A stretch of DNA of 51,058 bases from an uncultured Meiothermus sp. (GTDB lineage Bacteria > Deinococcota > Deinococci > Deinococcales > Thermaceae). The stretch is taken from contig NZ_CALMCQ010000380.1 in NCBI RefSeq assembly GCF_937863175.1, positions 1 through 51,058 on the forward strand. The letters are read 5' to 3'. The notes beneath the pieces are model-generated. The model made no database searches, was not told the origin of the DNA, and saw only the letters and a program-made list of their open reading frames with translations. This document shows positions 17,182 to 24,937 of this stretch, piece by piece. Positions within the stretch are counted from its first letter, which is position 1, and the number at the start of each line of letters is the position of its first letter. A program made the translations under genes and the position numbers.

Positions 17182-17218
17182 CCCCTCTCGTTGAAGCGCT
17201 TTACGCCAACGAGAGGGG
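17182..17218 (-). terminator. strong hairpin, probable terminator
   Basis: CCCCTCTCGTTG (17182-17193) pairs perfectly over 12 bp with CAACGAGAGGGG (17207-17218) around a 13-base loop. It lies 42 bases after the stop of the minus-strand gene at 17260 and is followed on that strand by TTTCTG, a weak T run. It may also stop transcripts from doc. Confidence 0.6.
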
Positions 17219-17259
17219 CTGGAGTGCGGGAAAAACTGTGGTTAAGGGCCTACTTATCT

Positions 17260-17820
17260 TTAGTCGTCATCTTCATCTGAGTCGCGGTCGTCGTCTTTGC
17301 TATCGTCATCCTTATCGTCCTGGTCGTCATCCGCCCGATTATCGTCGTCATCATCGTCATCATCGTCGTCACTGCGATCCCTGGCAACTTCGGCTTTTGC
17401 AATGGCCAGCGCCTCAGAGAGGCTCACGCCTTTTGCCTTTAGATCTATCACCCGGGCAGTGATGGTCGTAACCTCATCCAGACTGGGGTCGGCAACAATG
17501 GCTGACCTCAAGAGATTCATGGCCGTATCCCTTGCAACTCCAACCTCGACCAGATCCATCAGGGCTGCGGAAATATCCCTGAACTCTTTGCGAAATTTGC
17601 TCTTCTCCAGCTTGAACTCGGCCTGCAGGCCGATCACCGCTACTGCCGTGCTCTCACCCAGAACCACAACCAGCCTGGCGTAATCTGCGGGTTGCAGGCC
17701 TACCGCCTTAGCCAGCTCCGTCAGGGTCTGGTTAGGGGCTGGGGTGGACTGGGCCGGGGTGTTTGCAAGTGCCGCGCCAAGCGTGAACAGGGTTGCCAGG
17801 ATTATCAAGTATTTTTTCAT
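17260..17820 (-). CDS. exported protein with aspartate-rich C-terminal tail
   Basis: The protein has 186 residues. A signal peptide is clear (MKKYLIILATLFTLGAALA, cleavage near 19). A helical middle part follows (about 35-145), with regular LxxxA patterns, for example TLTELAKAVGLQPADYARL and SLSEALAIAKAEVARD. The last 38 residues are mostly aspartate, including a run of ten, with a few Lys, Arg, Ser, Asn and Gln. Such a tail could bind calcium or other cations, or mineral surfaces; this is inference. I choose the ATG at 17820 over an earlier in-frame one because GGAGG lies just before it and the signal peptide starts there. The acidic tail is coded by repeated GAC/GAT codons, which can expand or shrink by slippage. 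Confidence 0.8.
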   Translation of the reverse strand: MKKYLIILATLFTLGAALANTPAQSTPAPNQTLTELAKAVGLQPADYARLVVVLGESTAVAVIGLQAEFKLEKSKFRKEFRDISAALMDLVEVGVARDTAMNLLRSAIVADPSLDEVTTITARVIDLKAKGVSLSEALAIAKAEVARDRSDDDDDDDDDDNRADDDQDDKDDDSKDDDRDSDEDDD

Positions 17821-17905
17821 CTCTTTCCTCCGTTTACCTCTAACCGGGCCGGCCGGTTCGAAAGGCAATTTAGGCAATGCGCCTTAGCCCGGGTTTAGGC
17901 TGGTA

Positions 17906-17919
17906 TTAGATACATCTAA
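17906..17919. promoter_or_regulatory. palindrome upstream of the Asp-rich protein gene
   Basis: TTAGAT-AC-ATCTAA, a 6+2+6 palindrome, sits about 86 bases before the start at 17820. It could be an operator. No regulator is identified. Confidence 0.35.
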
Positions 17920-17920
17920 C

Positions 17921-18237
17921 ACTGCCCTCCTACCATCCCACTCGTGCCAGCCGCTGCACCACCCCCTGCTGGGAAGTTCCCTCGTTTCCGCTCAGTTATG
18001 TCTACCCTGGGAGCGGCAGGGCTTACGCCAGGTTCTTTTGGGCGTAAAAGATCGTCCAACCACCCTGCAGGGCCGGTGCCATTCCGAGCGGAGCGGTAGT
18101 GTTGTGAAGAATCTGATGCGCCGTGCTGCCCGATGCGTAATCGCCTCGGCAAAGGCGGAGAAGGACAGGTCTCTGTTAAGTTACTGACTGCGAGCCCTCC
18201 CTTTCTGGCATAGCCCATACCAGCGAGGAGGCTCCGG
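17921..18237. other. intergenic stretch without recognisable genes
   Basis: About 320 bases. A 137-codon minus-strand frame crosses it, but its composition is not protein-like and it runs into the aminotransferase gene. Nothing else was recognised. Confidence 0.45.
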
Positions 18238-18266
18238 TTGGAATCGCGAACTGCAAGGTATAAAAT
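18238..18266 (+). promoter_or_regulatory. promoter of the aminotransferase gene
   Basis: TTGGAA (18238-18243) and TAAAAT (18261-18266) are 17 bases apart. The -10 box ends 6 bases before the GTG start, so the message is probably leaderless. This is one of the two best-formed promoters in the window. Confidence 0.7.
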
Positions 18267-18272
18267 CAGCCT

Positions 18273-19118
18273 GTGCGCTTTGTAAGCCTGAATGGCAAGT
18301 TTGTACCCTACGACCAGGCCACCCTCCACATCTCAGACCTGGGCCTGCGGCGGGGCTATGGGGCCTTCGAGTTTTTTCGTATCTTGCAGGGAGTTCCAGT
18401 TTTTCTGGAAGACCACCTGAGCCGCTTTGAGAACACCGCCGGGATGCTGGAACTCGAGATTCCCTTTACCCGCAGCCAGCTCGAGGCCCTCATCTACGAG
18501 CTAATCAGGCTCAACGAACTAAAGCGGGCCGGCATCCAGCTGGTGCTGACCGGCGGCTACTCGCCCGACGCCTTTACCCCCAGCACCCCCAACCTGGTCA
18601 TGGCCCCCCTCGAGATCAAATCACACCCTGCGGTTTACTATCAGCAGGGAGCCAAAATCATCCTGCACCAGAACCTGCGCGAGATGCCGCTGGCCAAAAG
18701 CACCGACTACCTGGTCGCGGTCAGGCTCGGCAAGCGGGTACGGGCCGAAGGGGCCACCGAGGTGGTCTACCACAATGGCACCACGGTCTCGGAGGGAGGG
18801 CGCAGCAGTCTCTCCATCATCAAGAACGGGGTCTTGATTACCGACCTGGAAGGCGTACTGCCGGGCATCACCCGGATGCACCTGCTGCAAGTCGCCAAAC
18901 TTATCCTGCCCATCGAATTCCGTAGCATCATGCTACCCGAGCTTTTCTCAGCCGACGAGGTCATCCTGACCGGGGCCACCCGCGAGGTCATGCCCATCAC
19001 CCAGATTGAAGACCGACCGGTAGCCGATGGTAAGGTAGGGCCTTTCACCCAGACCCTGATGAAAGCCTTCCGCGAGCACCTGGAAGCCTACCTGGCAAGC
19101 CGCACCGTAGCTGGTTAA
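18273..19118 (+). CDS. class IV PLP-dependent aminotransferase (branched-chain or D-amino acid type)
   Basis: This 281-residue protein belongs to fold-type IV aminotransferases, the family of IlvE, D-amino acid transaminase and aminodeoxychorismate lyase. The likely PLP lysine is Lys142 in LAKSTDYL. Arg51 in HLSRF and Glu174 in TVSEGG match the phosphate and pyridine-nitrogen contacts. The fold signature DLGLRRGYGAFEFFR occurs near 22-36. Substrate choice cannot be decided from the sequence: IlvE usually has YGxGVFEG, while this FEFFR version is closer to the D-amino acid or less characterised branch. It starts with GTG, supported by a TAAAAT box 6 bases upstream. It appears to be a single-gene unit. 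Confidence 0.82.
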   Translation: MRFVSLNGKFVPYDQATLHISDLGLRRGYGAFEFFRILQGVPVFLEDHLSRFENTAGMLELEIPFTRSQLEALIYELIRLNELKRAGIQLVLTGGYSPDAFTPSTPNLVMAPLEIKSHPAVYYQQGAKIILHQNLREMPLAKSTDYLVAVRLGKRVRAEGATEVVYHNGTTVSEGGRSSLSIIKNGVLITDLEGVLPGITRMHLLQVAKLILPIEFRSIMLPELFSADEVILTGATREVMPITQIEDRPVADGKVGPFTQTLMKAFREHLEAYLASRTVAG

Positions 19119-19464
19119 GTTGCGCCAGGGCAGGTTTGACCAATGGGCGGAGAAGCGACCTCGGACTGAGTCGCCCCTGGCCGAGTACCCGAGGGGCTTT
19201 CGGCCTGTGCATGGTACAGATGTATCGTGTAACCACTTGTACCGGATTCCACCAGGTACCAAGACAACAGAAGTGAAACGTCAAAGGTCTCTTGCCGAGA
19301 GTCGAGGCGCTGCTCGTTGCTTTTGGCCTTCGGCCTTCAGCCCTCCGCCTGCCTGGGTCATGACTGACCTGTTCAACGGAAATCGGTGCTAGACCGAACA
19401 CAGCTAACGGCACCAAGCACGACGCTGCAGGGGCATTTGAACTTGCTGTTGCGGTTGGGCTGGC
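19119..19464. other. intergenic stretch with a possible weak terminator
   Basis: GCCCCT (19173-19178) and AGGGGC (19192-19197) followed by TTT form a weak terminator for the aminotransferase gene. GGCCGA and TCGGCC (19179-19184, 19200-19205) offer an alternative fold. The rest shows no gene. Confidence 0.4.
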
Positions 19465-19470
19465 TAGTAT
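19465..19470 (+). promoter_or_regulatory. leaderless -10 box of the lipoprotein gene
   Basis: TAGTAT ends 8 bases before the ATG at 19479, with TTGCTG 16 bases further upstream as a possible -35. Confidence 0.4.
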
Positions 19471-19478
19471 TAATCTGT

Positions 19479-20153
19479 ATGAAACCTTTATACATTATTT
19501 CGGCAGTACTGGCGGCTTTATCGTTGTCCTCCTGCGCCCCCTCCAACGTGGCCCCACCCGGAGCTATCGGGTATGGCAATAGTTTGGTACCCTTCGTGTC
19601 CACGCCCATGGCAGCCAGGGTACGGTCTGCCGACGGTACGGCGGCGTTGGGGTTGCGCACGGGGCCGGAAGGGTTCGGGTTTCAGTACACGGTGGGGGGT
19701 TGGGGGGCCGACCTGATTGTGGCCCCGCGAGGTGGGGCTTCGGCTTTTGCCCGTGGTTCTTATGTGCACGATGGCTTCACGGCGGCCCTTAGCGTGGCCT
19801 GGGAAACCTTTAACACCTTTCGCTACGACGGAACGAACTACCTTACCGAAACGGTAAACGGCGGCGGTGTAGGGCTGGATCTGGGGTATTTCTGGCCCAT
19901 TGCACTCGAGACCGGACAGGGCTACATTGGCCCCCGCCTGTATTCCTATGTGCAGTGCCTGAGCGTGGGCAACACCCCCCTGCGTTGCAGCGGGTTGCGC
20001 CTGAATCCGGGCTTCGGCATCGGAGTTAACCTCCCACTAGGCCGCTTTGCAGTGGCGCCGGAAATCTCGCTATTCCTGCTTCCGCCCGACGAGTTTTACG
20101 CCATGCCCCGCCTGGCCACGCCTTTTAGCCTTTCACTGTCATTCCGATTCTGA
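19479..20153 (+). CDS. putative outer-membrane-associated lipoprotein
   Basis: The protein has 224 residues. The lipoprotein signal MKPLYIISAVLAALSLSSC ends in an LSSC lipobox with the acceptor cysteine at 19. The mature part is rich in glycine and aromatic residues in alternating strands (for example ALSVAWETFNTFRY, VGLDLGYFWPIALE, FGIGVNLPLGRFAV) and ends FSLSLSFRF, a terminal aromatic pattern common in small beta-barrels. No named family was recognised. The frame is open from 19386, but the signal peptide and the TAGTAT box place the start at 19479. It ends 7 bases before addB on the opposite strand. Confidence 0.72.
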   Translation: MKPLYIISAVLAALSLSSCAPSNVAPPGAIGYGNSLVPFVSTPMAARVRSADGTAALGLRTGPEGFGFQYTVGGWGADLIVAPRGGASAFARGSYVHDGFTAALSVAWETFNTFRYDGTNYLTETVNGGGVGLDLGYFWPIALETGQGYIGPRLYSYVQCLSVGNTPLRCSGLRLNPGFGIGVNLPLGRFAVAPEISLFLLPPDEFYAMPRLATPFSLSLSFRF

Positions 20154-20160
20154 AGAAGAC

Positions 20161-22509
20161 CTACCCCGGCTTTCCTTCGCGGCACACATCTCTAACGCTA
20201 CAACTACGGCAGCGGAAGCCGGGGTTGGGCTCCACCACCCCGGCCTTATAGCGGCTGTGCACTTCCTGGGCCTTGCTCAGGAGGTTCGCCAGCACACCCC
20301 AGACCTTTTCGACGGGCTTGTCGTAGACCAGCACCGGATCGCCCAGAACCGGCCAGGACCAGAGGTACACTTTGTTGATGCGTCCGGCAAATTCAGAAAG
20401 CAGATAGCCCGCTGCCCAGCGCTCGCTCCAGCGGTGACGCACCTGCTGGCTGGCGTCTTCGGGATGGGTGTTGGGCGCTACAAAGCGGTAGAGGTGGGCC
20501 TCGGTTCCCTTGCGCAAGACCGCATCTAAGCGTACCTCCAAACCCTGGCCTTCCAGCCTGAATCCCAGGTTTAACTCGCTCAGGCTTTCCTGGTGATGGC
20601 GCATCCAGCCCTCGGCCTGGGGAAACTGCTGGGCCAGGGCCTGAAGCCGCGCCGGTACAAGTTTCTCGGCTTTGCGAAATTCACGCACCCACTGCCGCCA
20701 CCACTCCTGGGTGGGCTGGTGGTCAAACTGAAAGGCCCAGTACTGCAAACCACACTCGCTATAGCGCCGCAGGGCTTCCACCCGGGCTCTGCCCAAATTA
20801 ACCGGGCTGAGAGGGGCCTGGTAACCTTCGGAGCGAGCCATCTCCAGCAGGCTGGCCGGGGGCAGTCTGGGCGGGTAGGCCGGTTTTCCCGCGATCAATA
20901 CGGGCTCCGGTTCCAGCGGCCCCTCCTGGCTGGCCTCGGGGTAGGTGATGATCACCTCGTCCGCGCGGGTTTTGAGTTCTTCCAGGAGCAGGCGATCCCG
21001 CCCCAAAAAACGCCGGGGCAGCAAGCCCCCCACCCTGGTTTGAACCAGCCGCATGACCTGCTCTAACCCTGCCCGCAACTCCTCGGGGATAAAGTAGTCT
21101 TCCTGTTCATTGGAACTATAGGCCCCCTCCACCCCATAGGTCAGGTAGAGCTTTTTCCAGCGCTGCCCCGAGGCCAGGGTGGGGGTGAGCAGGGCCACCC
21201 CTCCCGGCGGACGGTGTGGCTGGTAGGTCTCGGCCAGCAGTGCCGCCCACCAGTGGCGAAAATCCGGGCCAATCGCAATTCGGTGGGCCTCGAGGGCCCG
21301 TTCCATCAGGGTGGCCCGGCGCGGGCTGTGGCGTACCTCGGGCAGTGAGTCCAGCAGTTCGTTGGCCCAGGCCAGCGAGGGGTGCAAAGCTGGGTTCTGT
21401 GGGCTTCCGGCAAACGAAGACCCTTCCTCACCAGGGAGCTTGAGACGGGAAAGCCAGGCCGTCCAGACCTCCTGCATTCCCAGCTCCAGGGCCAGCCGGG
21501 TAATGGCCTGGGGGCCTACCAGGCTGCGCTCGAGGGCCACCCGGCCCAGCGGGGCCAGATCCGGTACCGCCAGAAGGCGGGTCGGGGTGGGGTAGTCGGG
21601 CAGATCCAGCAGCTCGAGCAAGAGCCGTCCCTCGGGGGTCTCGGCGGCGGTGCTGGACAGTTGCGAAATGAGTGGCAGGCCGTACTCATCGGCCAGGGTT
21701 AGCAGTGCCGGAATCCGCGACTCCGGCGCAATCACCGCAATCTCTAAAGCCGGCATTCCCAGCGCCAGGTCGCGCTTGATCGAACGCAGCACCCAGCGAG
21801 CCTCGCTGACCGGGTTCGGGGCGCGGTAGGTCTGGGTGTGGATAAAGCTATGGCCAAGCACCTCGTCGGGTCTAAACCCCGGCGGCGCTTCGGGCAGACT
21901 GACCCAGACCGGAACTTCTCTGGACAAGGCTTGCAGGAGGCGCAGCTCGAGAACACCCAGCTCGCGGAAGCCATCCACCACCACCAGGTCGGCCTCGATC
22001 TGGGCCGTACCCCGCTCCAGCAAGTCCAGCGCCCCCGAACGAAAGTCGTCGTAATCCCAGCGACCCATGTGGTCTTTGAGTTCTTCGTAGCGCGCATAGA
22101 CCTGCTGCAAGCGCCGGGCTTCGGGACTAAGCTGGGGAATTTCGGCGGGCATTACTCCGTTGCGCTTGGCCTCGGCAATGGAGCGGGCAAACAGGCGGGC
22201 CTCACCCGGACTCGGCAAAGGGCTGTCGCCCGAGATGAGTGCTTCGCCTACCAGTGCCACCCGGCCTGGCCCGGTCAGGATGGGCTTGAGGCCAAAGCTG
22301 GCTGCCAGCAGGCGGTAGTAGAGCTGCTGGGAGGTGAGCACCTCCAGCCCCAGCACCGCACCCCCCTGGGTAGCCCGGCGGTAGACATAGGCTTTTTGTG
22401 CAGGCAAGCAGACCCACCAGACCCGCTTGCGCTTAAGCAAAAAGGACTGGGCGACCTCGAGCAAGCGGGTGGTCTTGCTCGAGGCCGGGGGGCCCACGAG
22501 GAGGTGCAC
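20161..22509 (-). CDS. addB: AddB-like subunit of the AddAB recombination helicase
   Basis: This is an AddB-type protein of 782 residues from the proposed GTG start. AddB is the partner of AddA in double-strand-break resection and recognises Chi-like sites. The N-terminus has a P-loop-like GPPASSKTT. The C-terminus has the AddB iron-sulphur pattern: one cysteine in YSECGLQYW (586), then C-x2-C-x5-C (CRSCSVRDVC, 767-776). The nuclease core looks dead: the first Asp is present in VRLDAVL (662), but the D-x-K expected 12-14 residues later reads YRF. The frame is open to a TTG at 22527, but TATAGT ends 6 bases before the GTG at 22509, where the protein then begins MHLLVGPPASSKT. It is short next to Bacillus AddB (about 1170). 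Confidence 0.85.
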   Translation of the reverse strand: MHLLVGPPASSKTTRLLEVAQSFLLKRKRVWWVCLPAQKAYVYRRATQGGAVLGLEVLTSQQLYYRLLAASFGLKPILTGPGRVALVGEALISGDSPLPSPGEARLFARSIAEAKRNGVMPAEIPQLSPEARRLQQVYARYEELKDHMGRWDYDDFRSGALDLLERGTAQIEADLVVVDGFRELGVLELRLLQALSREVPVWVSLPEAPPGFRPDEVLGHSFIHTQTYRAPNPVSEARWVLRSIKRDLALGMPALEIAVIAPESRIPALLTLADEYGLPLISQLSSTAAETPEGRLLLELLDLPDYPTPTRLLAVPDLAPLGRVALERSLVGPQAITRLALELGMQEVWTAWLSRLKLPGEEGSSFAGSPQNPALHPSLAWANELLDSLPEVRHSPRRATLMERALEAHRIAIGPDFRHWWAALLAETYQPHRPPGGVALLTPTLASGQRWKKLYLTYGVEGAYSSNEQEDYFIPEELRAGLEQVMRLVQTRVGGLLPRRFLGRDRLLLEELKTRADEVIITYPEASQEGPLEPEPVLIAGKPAYPPRLPPASLLEMARSEGYQAPLSPVNLGRARVEALRRYSECGLQYWAFQFDHQPTQEWWRQWVREFRKAEKLVPARLQALAQQFPQAEGWMRHHQESLSELNLGFRLEGQGLEVRLDAVLRKGTEAHLYRFVAPNTHPEDASQQVRHRWSERWAAGYLLSEFAGRINKVYLWSWPVLGDPVLVYDKPVEKVWGVLANLLSKAQEVHSRYKAGVVEPNPGFRCRSCSVRDVCREGKPG

Positions 22510-22515
22510 GGGGTA

Positions 22516-22521
22516 ACTATA
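22516..22521 (-). promoter_or_regulatory. leaderless -10 box deciding the addB start
   Basis: TATAGT on the minus strand ends 6 bases before GTG 22509. It overlaps the codons that would follow a TTG start at 22527, so the TTG is unlikely to be used. Confidence 0.55.
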
Positions 22522-22527
22522 ATCCAA

Positions 22528-23008
22528 CAGCCGTTGGTCTCTGCTACCTGCTGGCGTTTCCGGGCATACGCATGTTGCTCAGACACCCCCCTTGCTGAGG
22601 GAAGACCCTAAACCCAGCGGCGGCTAGACCTGGACGGTTCAGAGGGGGTGGAATAACCCACCCCTTTTCTCATAGAACCTCCTCCATGCGGCCAAAAGAT
22701 GACCGGTTAACGGTGGTTGAACGGGCGGGCATGGAGCATGATTCCGCCGCGCTCGAGGTAGTCGAGCCACCCCCGGCTTCAGATCAATCTGAAACACTCA
22801 GGCCAAAGGTTTTGTCACCCTTCGAAACTACTGCGGTTCTAGGCTGAACTTTAGCCCAACTGCCGGTGGGTCGGCCATTCGGTCTCCCGGCATTGGAAGG
22901 TGGGGTGCGGGGTAGCCAGTCCGTGATCGCCCCCATCGCTGTAGTCTTCATGGTGCAAATGCGCCTGGTTCCTTCGGTATGCGGAGGAGTTAAGCAAATC
23001 CAACCCAC
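22528..23008. other. intergenic stretch holding an orphan terminator
   Basis: About 480 bases between divergent minus-strand units. A 53-codon plus-strand frame begins at 22686 without a ribosome binding site or family signature. The only clear signal is the hairpin at 22645-22668. Confidence 0.45.
22645..22668 (+). terminator. orphan rho-independent terminator
   Basis: GGGGTGG (22645-22651) pairs with CCACCCC (22658-22664) around a 6-base loop and is followed by TTTT. No plus-strand gene ends nearby: the closest stops 2.5 kb upstream, beyond addB on the other strand. A short untranslated transcript from about 22540 is possible. Confidence 0.55.
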
Positions 23009-23545
23009 CTAGCGAGTCGCAGGCTCCACCGCCGGAAACCGCACCGGCGAACGCCGGTAGGCCTGAAGCCAGCGGGGGTCGGAGAGCGGCTCGAGGTTCG
23101 GATTCAGCCGGATGATCCCCACCACCCGGCCCTGGAAGGTCAGAAAGCAGCGGAAGCCCCGTGGCTCCACCACGTACCAGTTGCCCAGACTGATGTTTTG
23201 CAGCGCCCTATCAAAGTGTCGGGCCAGCATACCGCGCAGGCGCAGGGCATCTTGCACGGGCCGCTCGAGAACCAGTACGGCAATTTCCTCGAGGCCCAGT
23301 GGAACCGGGGTCAGGTCAATGTTCACCGTAATTCGCGACACCGGCAGACCATCGGCTCCCAGCACCAGACGCAAAAAGAAGCGCTGGGGTGCGGCCCGCT
23401 CGGCATAGGCAAGCTGGGGGCGTAGATTCTGGGAGATAGCCTGGCAGCGATCCAGCACGGGCGGGTCGCTCGGTTGGGCCCAGCCCAGGGCCGCAAGGCC
23501 CCAAGTCCAGATGGCTATTGTCGGCAAAATTGCCCCGCGCCACAC
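23009..23545 (-). CDS. hypothetical exported protein, third gene of the copper operon
   Basis: The protein has 178 residues with a signal peptide (MWRGAILPTIAIWTWGLAALGWAQ, cleavage near 23). The mature part has two cysteines (DRCQAI and FRCFLTF) that could pair, and a beta-rich core with RFFLRLVLG and RVVGIIRLNPN. I do not recognise the family. It starts with GTG just 10 bases after the stop of the monooxygenase gene, with a GGAGAGG-like site overlapping the gap, so it is very likely cotranscribed with it and with the SCO gene. Its role in that pathway is unknown. Confidence 0.72.
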   Translation of the reverse strand: MWRGAILPTIAIWTWGLAALGWAQPSDPPVLDRCQAISQNLRPQLAYAERAAPQRFFLRLVLGADGLPVSRITVNIDLTPVPLGLEEIAVLVLERPVQDALRLRGMLARHFDRALQNISLGNWYVVEPRGFRCFLTFQGRVVGIIRLNPNLEPLSDPRWLQAYRRSPVRFPAVEPATR

Positions 23546-23555
23546 GGCCTCTCCC

Positions 23556-24935
23556 CTACTCTCTCACCCCAAACAAGGAACCCAAACACATCTCATCGGT
23601 AGTACCTTCGCCCCAGGTCATGTAGCGGGGCTGGAGCGACTCGCCGCCAGGGCCAGGAATGGCCGACTTGTTGTCGTAGACACAGGTCACCCGCACCCGG
23701 TCGCCCTGGCGCAATCGGAAGGGGGTCTGGTACCAGTACTCACCCTGCCACTGAAAGTTCCACTGTGGAATGTTCAGAAGGGTTCTGGCACTGGGGCTGC
23801 CGGGGTTGACTTCAACTCTGAACTCCACCCCCCGCAGGTGCATGTGGGCGGTCACACCGTAGACTTCCATACTGCTCTGTGCCGTCCAGTCGCAGGAGGT
23901 GGCCTGCCGGCTGCCATCGCCCACCTCACGCCGAGCGTAAGCTTCGATGGAGGTGTTGCACAACAGGTGAATCCAGTCGGCAATGAAGCCCAGCTCGGTC
24001 TTGGCGCGGGCGTACTCGCGGGTGCACTGCTCGCCGGTCATGCCCGGTGGGCACTTAATTTCGACGGGTGCCGCCAGGGTCATGCCCACCAATCGCTTGA
24101 GCTGGGTGCCTTTGGGGGCTAGATATAAAGCCATCTGGGTAGCGTCGGGGTTGGCACCCGAAGAGGTGTTGTAGTGCACCTGCATAACCACCCGGCTACC
24201 CGCCCGCAAAAGCCGTCCGGTACCCTCCGGCAGCAGGGTTGCACCGCCGCCCGGCACCCAGAACCCCAAAATGCCCCCTATGTTGCGGGGGTCGCTGCTG
24301 AGGCCCGGCCCGCCAAAGCATTTCCAACCAGGGCCGGTCTCGGCCCGATCCTTGGCCTCGGCAGCCCCCACCATATCGGGGCCAATCAGGAACAAGATCA
24401 CGTGGTGTACGCTGCGTTTGTCGCCAGGAATAATTTTGTAACCGGTCATGTAGGTGTCGCTGTCGAAGGTGGCAGGCATCAGGAAGCAGCGGTAATCATC
24501 CAGCATCGCATCGTCGGGTGTGTAGGGTGGGTTGAGCCCTGCTACCAGATCGGGCTGAGGCAAGGGGGCCGCGGCTTTGGCAGCCACCGGCCCTGGATCG
24601 CCCAGCGGCGCGCCCGCCTCGGCCCAGGCTACCAACGCAGCCCTGGCACTTTCGGAAAGTTTGCGCTCGTGCTTGAGCGGCGGGGTACCCGGTCCGGGGG
24701 GCCAGGGCGGCATTCGGCCCTGCTTCACCGAATCCGCGATGGCAGCAGCCATATTCCTGGCCCAGCGGGCATCGTCCAGGGGAAAAGGGGCTATGCCCCC
24801 TTCGGTATGGCAAGCTGCACAATTGGCTTGCAGTATTTCGGCCACTTCCCCGTGGTAGGTGGGGGGGTGGGTAGGCCCAGCACCCATCAACCCCAGCGCG
24901 AAAAAGAATATAACCAGAACGGAAAGTTTCGGCAT
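23556..24935 (-). CDS. cytochrome c / copper type II monooxygenase fusion protein
   Basis: This 459-residue exported protein has a signal peptide (about 1-20), then a small cytochrome c domain with heme site C39-A-A-C42-H43 and probable axial Met75 (GRMPPWPP). The rest matches the copper type II ascorbate-dependent monooxygenase fold of peptidylglycine and dopamine hydroxylases. Both copper sites can be assigned: His177, His178 and His254 (SVHHVILF, QVHYN) for the electron-transfer copper, and His364, His366 and Met449 (AHMHLRG, DEMC) for the oxygen-binding copper. The animal enzymes take electrons from ascorbate; here the fused heme may deliver them, which is inference. The substrate is unknown. 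The ATG lies 2 bases after the SCO stop, with AGGT across the junction. Confidence 0.88.
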   Translation of the reverse strand: MPKLSVLVIFFFALGLMGAGPTHPPTYHGEVAEILQANCAACHTEGGIAPFPLDDARWARNMAAAIADSVKQGRMPPWPPGPGTPPLKHERKLSESARAALVAWAEAGAPLGDPGPVAAKAAAPLPQPDLVAGLNPPYTPDDAMLDDYRCFLMPATFDSDTYMTGYKIIPGDKRSVHHVILFLIGPDMVGAAEAKDRAETGPGWKCFGGPGLSSDPRNIGGILGFWVPGGGATLLPEGTGRLLRAGSRVVMQVHYNTSSGANPDATQMALYLAPKGTQLKRLVGMTLAAPVEIKCPPGMTGEQCTREYARAKTELGFIADWIHLLCNTSIEAYARREVGDGSRQATSCDWTAQSSMEVYGVTAHMHLRGVEFRVEVNPGSPSARTLLNIPQWNFQWQGEYWYQTPFRLRQGDRVRVTCVYDNKSAIPGPGGESLQPRYMTWGEGTTDEMCLGSLFGVRE

Positions 24936-24937
24936 GG

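Noticed and set aside
17916-18329. 137-codon minus-strand frame
   Set aside because: It overlaps the start of the aminotransferase gene and its promoter and has no protein-like pattern.
22686-22847. 53-codon plus-strand frame after the orphan terminator
   Set aside because: No ribosome binding site, no TANNNT box at leaderless spacing and no family resemblance.
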